DNA from: Myxococcota bacterium
Lineage (GTDB): Bacteria > Myxococcota_C > UBA6777
Direction: 5' to 3'
DNA length: 7,205 nt
Assembly: GCA_963169055.1 (NCBI GenBank)
Contig: CAUJFU010000257.1
Location: 1 to 7,205 of the forward strand
Below, piece by piece: positions 1 to 4,621 of the stretch; the first letter of the stretch is position 1; the number at the start of each line of letters is the position of its first letter. The notes under the pieces were generated by a model, which saw nothing but the letters and a program-made list of their open reading frames with translations, was not told where the DNA came from and did not search any database. The position numbers and the translations under genes are program-made.

Positions 1-92
1 AAAGCGATCTGAGATGGCATTTTGTATGCCACCCCCATCGAAAAGCGATCTGAGATGGCATTTTGTATGCCACCCCCATCGAAAAGCGATCT
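1..92. repeat. 41-bp tandem direct repeat, two full copies plus a truncated third
   Basis: Two copies that I read as identical lie at 1-41 and 42-82. A third begins at 83 but keeps only its first ten bases (AAAGCGATCT) before the sequence diverges. Each full copy contains the perfect inverted repeat TGGCAT / ATGCCA separated by the five bases TTTGT (15-31 and 56-72). The array runs off the left edge, so its real copy number is unknown. After the truncated copy, AAGCGA (84-89) can pair with TCGCTT (98-103). The period is not a multiple of three and there is no unique spacer between copies, so it is neither coding nor a CRISPR. Its function is unknown; a structural or protein-binding intergenic repeat is possible. 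Confidence 0.9.
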
Positions 93-183
93 AAATTTCG
101 CTTAAAACTTCCCGTGTTCGCGGTGTTTCAAGCGGCAGCGTGGTTGGTTTGAAAAACCGTTGTTCGTTCCGCCGATACGGGGT

Positions 184-227
184 CAAGGGGGCAAAGCTCC
201 CTTGCGGGGTGTGGGGTAGCACCCCAC
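184..227. repeat. Two consecutive GC-rich stem-loops
   Basis: The first hairpin pairs 184-192 with 196-204 around the loop AAA; eight pairs are Watson-Crick and one is G-T. The second pairs GTGGGGT (211-217) with ACCCCAC (221-227) around the loop AGC. They are separated by six bases. Neither is followed by a T-run on the plus strand, so a classical intrinsic terminator in that direction is not supported. Paired G-rich and C-rich hairpins of this style occur as dispersed intergenic elements in many bacterial genomes, so this may be a copy of such an element. That comparison is from general memory, not from a search. Confidence 0.7.
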
Positions 228-295
228 AAAAGAGCCACCACAAAAGAGCCACCACAAAAGAGCCACTACAAAAGAGCCAACACAAAAGAGCCAAC
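226..295. repeat. 14-bp tandem repeat array, five copies
   Basis: Five consecutive units start at 226, 240, 254, 268 and 282. All share the core ACAAAAGAGCCA. The last two bases of the unit are CC, CC, CT, AC and AC in order, so the array is graded: the two left copies match each other and the two right copies match each other. The period is not divisible by three, which argues against a coding role. The first two bases of the array are also the end of the preceding hairpin stem, so hairpin and array look like one composite element. No CDS is supported on either strand here. Confidence 0.88.
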
Positions 296-406
296 ACAGC
301 ATCCATTCGTGTGGGTTGTTTTTTGTTGGCGGCACTGGTAGATGCAGAAGGGAGGCTTGCGCGCTGAAGAGTCGGTGATGGAAAAGAAGCGATGTTGCGG
401 TGGAAC

Positions 407-412
407 GAGGAG
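407..412 (+). promoter_or_regulatory. Possible Shine-Dalgarno for the SNF2 gene
   Basis: GAGGAG lies 13 bases before the ATG at 426, a longer gap than usual. The alternative ATG at 378 has a weaker GAAGAG (366-371) at a better distance of six bases. The ATG at 342 has no purine-rich site in the expected position. The choice of 426 therefore rests mainly on the protein N-terminus, not on this site. Confidence 0.3.
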
Positions 413-425
413 CGGTGTAGGGCGG

Positions 426-3400
426 ATGTTTTTTCTTCATGCGGGTTTGTGGTTGGATCAATTGGTTTTGTGGGCGGAGACGAGAACCGAGGAGTGTCCG
501 GCGAATGCGCGTGTTTGGGAAGATCGGTCGCGAGGCAAGAAGTGGTGGTTGCATCCGTATGCAGCGGAGTCAAAAGAACTGTTAAAGAGTGCAAAACACG
601 GTGCGTTGGGGAAGTTTTTGGTAGGGAGCGAGGTGGAGATGTTGTGTGCGTGGTTGCCGACACGACAAGGCCTTCCGCTGCCGTCGCAATCGCGGGTGCT
701 AGGGACTTTTCCGAGAGAGGGGGCGTTGGAACTACGCCCGTGGTGTGTGGATGTTTTGGTGTTGGATGGTTTGAAAGGGTGGTCTTTTTTGCAACATCTG
801 CAAGAGGGCAGTGAATTAGGCGGGGATATCTGGCCCTCGGCGGAGATATTGCAGATAGGGCAGGTGGTGACGATGGTGGGGCGCTTGTTGGCCCAACAGC
901 GGTTTGTTCCGACGCTTTCGTTGGAGGAGCAATGGAGGGCTTTTTGGTCTCCGTTGTTGTATCGGGGGGATAAGGCTTTTGGAGAGTTGAAACGATCGTT
1001 GCCAGCGGTTTTTTTTGCGCTTTCGGAGATGGAGGTGGATGCAGCGCCCGAAGTGGATCGGCATGCGTGTTTGGAGCGGTGGGTGGGGCGTTATGTGGAC
1101 TGGTGTGTGCATGCCTTGGCCGAAAAGATCGTGGATCTGCCGAAGGAGCAGAACGAAGAGGTGGAGATCTTGCCAAGGGTTCGGACGCAGGCCCGAGGGC
1201 GAGGGCCGGCCACAAGAAAGCAGACAACACAGCGAGACACCAAGCGCGAAGACGAGCGGGTCCACGAACGCTGGTTGCGAGGGCTGTGTCGCTCGACGCA
1301 CCAAATCAAGGGGACACCGAGTGAATTGAGTTCGTTAAAGAATCAAGCGGAGACATGGGTGCGTCCGTTGCGGATCGCAGCGGCGTCTTCGTACCGTTTG
1401 GTGTTTCAGTTGGTGGCCCCAGACGAAGAGGAGCTTTTGAGAGAGCCGACAGAACAGCAAGAGGGATGGGAAGAAGCTGAAAAAGCAGGCGTGCAAGGTG
1501 TGGATGCGTCGGAAGGATGGTCTTTTTCGGGTACTTCTTTGGAGGAAGAGATCGAAGAAGCGGGGGATTGGACGTTGCGGCTGTTGGCGCGGCATCAAGA
1601 GGAACACAGCACGCTGTTGCCGTTGTCGCGTTTGGTTCAAGAAGATGCGGGAGCTTATGAGTATGCGTTGAGCGCGCTTGGACGGGCGACGCGGCTTGAT
1701 CCGCAATTCACGAAGCTGTTGGAACGTGCCGAAGATATCGATCGATTGAAGCTGAGTACGGAAGAAGCCGCGCACTTTTTGACGGTGGTTGCGGAGATAT
1801 TGCAGCGTTCGGATGTGGAAGTGTTGTTGCCGTCGTGGTGGCGAACGGGGATCCAAGAGCGTTTGAAAACCAAGATCCGCGTCGAGACACCGAAGGAAAC
1901 GAGTGGAGGATTTTCGCTAGAACAGTTGATGCGTTTTCGGTGGGAGGTGGCGCTTGGTGATCAGTCTTTGAGTTTAGAAGAGTTGAAGCGGTTGGCGGCG
2001 CTAAAACGGGAGCTTGTGAAGATCCGAGGGCGTTGGGTGTGGCTCGATCCCGAAGAACTCAAAGAAGCTGCAAAGCTGTTGCGTTCACGAAAAGAGCAAG
2101 CATCGATCCGTGACTTGCTGTTTGCATCGTTGGGGATGGAGATGCCTGAGATGCCGTTGCCTGTGGATCAGGTGGTGTCGGATGGTTGGCTCGAAGAGAT
2201 CTTTTCCCAATTTCAGAAAGGAGCGTCGGGCTTTGCGCCGATGGAAGAACCGCAAGGTTTTGTGGGGAGCTTGCGGCCTTATCAGCGGCGTGGGCTGGCG
2301 TGGTTGTGTTGGATGGGGCGTTGGGGCTTGGGGGCTTGTTTGGCGGATGACATGGGGCTAGGAAAAACCATTCAGACGTTGGCGATGTTGCAACACCACC
2401 TTTCCCAAACAACGAAGGCTTCGGAGAAAAAGCCATCATTGTTGATCTGTCCGATGTCTGTGCTGGACAACTGGCAGCGCGAAGCCAGCCGCTTCACACC
2501 GAAGCTGCGAACGATGCTGCATCATGGTGCGTCGCGTCAGGCGGGGAGTGAGCTACAACGAGCGCTAAAGAAAACGGATCTGGTGATCTCGACCTATGGG
2601 ACGCTGCTTCGTGATATCGAAACGTTTTCAAAGATCACGTGGCGGGTGGTGATCCTTGACGAGGCACAAGCGATCAAAAACCATCAAACCAAGACTTCGC
2701 GTGCTGCGGCTTCTTTGGAGGCGCAGCAACGAATTTCCCTGACGGGAACGCCCGTTGAAAATCACGTTTTTGACCTGTGGAGCCAGATGCAATTTTTGAA
2801 TCCGGGCTTGCTCAAAGATCGTGCGTGGTTCTCTCGACACTTTTATGTGCCGATCCAACTCGAACGCGATCCAAAAGCCAGCCAAAGGCTCAAGCGCATC
2901 AGCGGCCCATTTGTGTTGCGACGGCTCAAAACCGACAAAGATATCATCGACGATCTGCCCGACAAGATCGAGTCCAAGGTGTACTGCCATCTGACCAAAG
3001 AACAAGTCGGTCTTTACGAAGCAGCGTTGGAGCAGATGACCGTGCGGATCGAAACGACGGAGAACCCGATGCAGCGGCGCGGATTGATCTTGTCGTTGTT
3101 GACGCAACTCAAGCAGATCTGCAACCACCCGGCGCATTTTCTCAAAGAAGGCATCGCACAAGCCGAACGCTCGGGAAAACTGTTGCAGCTCGATATGTTG
3201 GCGGCTCAGATCCTTGAGCGCGAAGAAGCCGTTTTGTTGTTTACACAGTACACAGAGATGGGCCGTTTGTTGGTGCGTTATCTGGAAGAGCGCTTTCATC
3301 GCGATGTGTTGTATCTGCATGGCGAGATCAGCCGAACAAAGCGAACAGAGATGGTGTCTGCGTTCCAAGCTGCCGCAGGCCCGCCTTTTTTTGTGCTGTC

Positions 3401-3710
3401 GCTCAAGGCGGGCGGAACAGGGCTGAATCTGACGCGTGCGTCGCATGTGGTCCACTTTGATCGGTGGTGGAATCCTGCGGTGGAGAACCAAGCGACCGAT
3501 CGGGCGTTTCGGATCGGTCAGACGCAAAAAGTACAGGTGCATAAGTTCGTTTGCGTGGGGACGTTTGAGGAAAAATTAGACGAAAGCATCGAGCGCAAAG
3601 TCTCGATCGCAAAAGATGTGATCGCAGACGGCGAGGCATGGTTGACCGAGCTTTCGGATAATGCGTTGCGTGAAGTGTTTCGTTTGCGTGGAACCCTCGG
3701 AGAAGAATAA
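426..3710 (+). CDS. Swi2/Snf2-family DNA-dependent ATPase, HelZ/YwqA type
   Basis: This is a 1094-residue cytoplasmic ATPase predicted to translocate on double-stranded DNA using ATP. The start at 426 gives MFFLHAGLWLDQLVLWAE, which matches the typical beginning of HelZ-type proteins (short hydrophobic start, LH, then LWAE); starts at 342 or 378 would add 28 or 16 residues. The N-terminal part has the family-like segment IWPSAE...RFVPTL, and an Arg/Lys-rich linker lies near 257-275. The SNF2-associated DUF3670 region follows at about 440-560, including KIRGRWVWLDPEEL from residue 532. The catalytic core starts at LRPYQ (616-620). Motif I is DDMGLGKT (641-648, Lys647), motif II is DEAQ (745-748), motif III is LTGTP (772-776), and FTQY is at 939-942. 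Motif V is in SLKAGGTGLN (from 992) and motif VI is DRAFRIGQ (1025-1032). All ATPase motifs look intact. DEAQ in place of DEAH is normal for SNF2 proteins. The cellular role of this subgroup is not well defined. Confidence 0.95.
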   Translation: MFFLHAGLWLDQLVLWAETRTEECPANARVWEDRSRGKKWWLHPYAAESKELLKSAKHGALGKFLVGSEVEMLCAWLPTRQGLPLPSQSRVLGTFPREGALELRPWCVDVLVLDGLKGWSFLQHLQEGSELGGDIWPSAEILQIGQVVTMVGRLLAQQRFVPTLSLEEQWRAFWSPLLYRGDKAFGELKRSLPAVFFALSEMEVDAAPEVDRHACLERWVGRYVDWCVHALAEKIVDLPKEQNEEVEILPRVRTQARGRGPATRKQTTQRDTKREDERVHERWLRGLCRSTHQIKGTPSELSSLKNQAETWVRPLRIAAASSYRLVFQLVAPDEEELLREPTEQQEGWEEAEKAGVQGVDASEGWSFSGTSLEEEIEEAGDWTLRLLARHQEEHSTLLPLSRLVQEDAGAYEYALSALGRATRLDPQFTKLLERAEDIDRLKLSTEEAAHFLTVVAEILQRSDVEVLLPSWWRTGIQERLKTKIRVETPKETSGGFSLEQLMRFRWEVALGDQSLSLEELKRLAALKRELVKIRGRWVWLDPEELKEAAKLLRSRKEQASIRDLLFASLGMEMPEMPLPVDQVVSDGWLEEIFSQFQKGASGFAPMEEPQGFVGSLRPYQRRGLAWLCWMGRWGLGACLADDMGLGKTIQTLAMLQHHLSQTTKASEKKPSLLICPMSVLDNWQREASRFTPKLRTMLHHGASRQAGSELQRALKKTDLVISTYGTLLRDIETFSKITWRVVILDEAQAIKNHQTKTSRAAASLEAQQRISLTGTPVENHVFDLWSQMQFLNPGLLKDRAWFSRHFYVPIQLERDPKASQRLKRISGPFVLRRLKTDKDIIDDLPDKIESKVYCHLTKEQVGLYEAALEQMTVRIETTENPMQRRGLILSLLTQLKQICNHPAHFLKEGIAQAERSGKLLQLDMLAAQILEREEAVLLFTQYTEMGRLLVRYLEERFHRDVLYLHGEISRTKRTEMVSAFQAAAGPPFFVLSLKAGGTGLNLTRASHVVHFDRWWNPAVENQATDRAFRIGQTQKVQVHKFVCVGTFEEKLDESIERKVSIAKDVIADGEAWLTELSDNALREVFRLRGTLGEE
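3699..3705 (+). promoter_or_regulatory. Shine-Dalgarno for the SWIM gene, inside the end of the SNF2 gene
   Basis: GGAGAAG sits eight bases before the ATG at 3714 and lies within the last codons of the SNF2 gene. This supports ATG 3714 as the start and suggests translational coupling between the two genes. Confidence 0.6.
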
Positions 3711-3713
3711 GTC

Positions 3714-4601
3714 ATGGGATTCTGGCAATTCTTTGAGCGGTATGCTCCGACAGCCCCGCGAGACGTGCGGGCAGGGATCAAGGCCAAAAGCAAGCGCGGT
3801 GCGATCGGCGAGACCCCGTGGGCCGAAGCATGGCGCAACGTACTCGAAAGGCAAGACGATCCGCGCCTCAGTCGGGGGCGTTCGTATGCGCGGCGCGGCC
3901 AAGTCTTTGATCTGCACCTTCAATCGGGGCTTGTGGAAGCCCATGTCCAAGGCTCGCGGCCCACACCGTACAAAGTGAAACTCGCTATCCGCACGTTGCG
4001 AGAAAGCGACTGGACGGTGGTTTTTGGGATCTTGGCGCGGAATCCGTTGCATGCGGCCAAGCTGTTGGCAGGACAGCCGTCGATGGAGATGTTCGATCTC
4101 TTCCAAAAGGCAGGGGTGGGGATCATCCCGCTTTCAAACGAGTTGACCTTCTCTTGCAATTGTCCCGACTGGGGCGCTCCGTGTAAGCACGGAGCGGCGG
4201 TCTTTTATCTGATCTGCGAGCGTTTGGACAAAGATCCGTTGTTGTTGTTCTTGTTGCGTGGAAAAGAGCGGGAGGCCGCGTTGTTGGCTTTACAAAAAAG
4301 CGCGCACGAAGAACAGATCGAATCTGCGGCCTTTTGCGAACCTCTTCCTGTGGATCCTGCGATGTTTTGGGGTGGTACAGGCAACGCAGAGATGCCGACA
4401 CCGCCGTTGATCTTACCCGATCAGGGGTTTTGTCTGTTGGATTCGCTCGGCGCGTTTCCTTTTTGGCAAGGCGAAGTCGAGATCGTCGAGGCGTTGCGCC
4501 CCTTGTATCGAGCGTGTCAGGAGGTTGGACTGCATCTTTCTGGTGTGCAAGAAGGAACGAGTGGTGTAGAACAGGATGATACCGAAGAAGATATCCCATA
4601 A
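3714..4601 (+). CDS. SWIM zinc-finger protein, partner of the SNF2 ATPase
   Basis: The product has 295 residues. The SWIM signature CxCx(n)CxH is clear: Cys148, Cys150, Cys157 and His159 in the segment CNCPDWGAPCKH. SWIM domains bind zinc and are thought to bind DNA or proteins. Other features typical of this family are WAEAW (36-40), RGRSYARRG (54-62) and VQGSRPTPY (78-86) ahead of the finger, and a DPLLLFLLRGKERE-like segment just after it. The last 100 or so residues are a less recognisable, acidic tail. The gene starts three bases after the SNF2 stop codon, the arrangement expected of a translationally coupled pair. Bacillus subtilis ywqA-ywqB is a known example of the same SNF2-SWIM pairing. 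No enzymatic motif is visible. The family assignment is secure; the molecular role is inferred from the partnership. Confidence 0.93.
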   Translation: MGFWQFFERYAPTAPRDVRAGIKAKSKRGAIGETPWAEAWRNVLERQDDPRLSRGRSYARRGQVFDLHLQSGLVEAHVQGSRPTPYKVKLAIRTLRESDWTVVFGILARNPLHAAKLLAGQPSMEMFDLFQKAGVGIIPLSNELTFSCNCPDWGAPCKHGAAVFYLICERLDKDPLLLFLLRGKEREAALLALQKSAHEEQIESAAFCEPLPVDPAMFWGGTGNAEMPTPPLILPDQGFCLLDSLGAFPFWQGEVEIVEALRPLYRACQEVGLHLSGVQEGTSGVEQDDTEEDIP

Positions 4602-4604
4602 TAC

Positions 4605-4610
4605 GGGAGG
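4605..4610 (+). promoter_or_regulatory. Shine-Dalgarno for the kinase gene
   Basis: GGGAGG lies in the 20-base gap after the SWIM gene, 11 bases before the ATG at 4622. A second weak site, GAAG (4613-4616), is five bases from the start. The short gap leaves little room for an independent promoter or terminator, so the kinase is probably read from the same transcript. Confidence 0.6.
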
Positions 4611-4621
4611 TTGAAGAATCG

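Larger units (their letters stand above)
93..425. other. Leader region upstream of the SNF2 gene, no supported CDS
   Basis: Apart from the hairpins and the 14-bp array, this stretch contains no gene I can support. Short open frames on both strands cross the repeats and give low-complexity or basic peptides without recognisable motifs. A promoter for the three-gene block should lie here or further upstream, but I find no good match to a -35/-10 pair. The reading frame of the SNF2 gene is open from an ATG at 342, through GTG 375 and ATG 378, to the preferred ATG at 426, so 342-425 could be translated if a more upstream start is used. Confidence 0.6.

Noticed and set aside
1-92. CRISPR array
   Set aside because: The 41-bp units are contiguous with no unique spacers and no cas genes are present in the window.
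316-344. Possible sigma-70 promoter, TTGTTT with a 17-base gap to TAGATG
   Set aside because: Only about half of the consensus bases match in each hexamer and the -10 is poor, so this is at chance level in such DNA.
323-365. Segment resembling the 5' part of a tRNA-Leu (GGCACTGGTAGATGCAG)
   Set aside because: No matching acceptor stem, anticodon arm or T-loop sequence follows; the similarity is limited to a D-loop-like string.
140-367. Small plus-strand ORF of 75 codons in the leader
   Set aside because: Most of it is the translation of the hairpins and the 14-bp repeat, whose period is not a multiple of three. No motif and no clear ribosome-binding site is seen.
1009-1016. T8 tract in the SNF2 gene as a phase-variation site
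   Set aside because: It encodes family-compatible hydrophobic residues (VFF), is short, and nothing else suggests switching of this gene.
91-1230. Long minus-strand open frame (379 codons) across the leader and the start of the SNF2 gene
   Set aside because: The product is Pro/Ser/Thr-rich without domains, crosses the 14-bp repeats and lies opposite well-supported SNF2 coding sequence. It is an antisense shadow of G-rich coding DNA.
426-4601. SNF2 plus SWIM pair as a phage-defence module (Zorya or DISARM type)
   Set aside because: No ZorA/B/C/E, DrmA/B/C, methyltransferase, nuclease or phospholipase D gene is in the window, and HelZ-type SNF2 with SWIM is a common pair outside defence islands.
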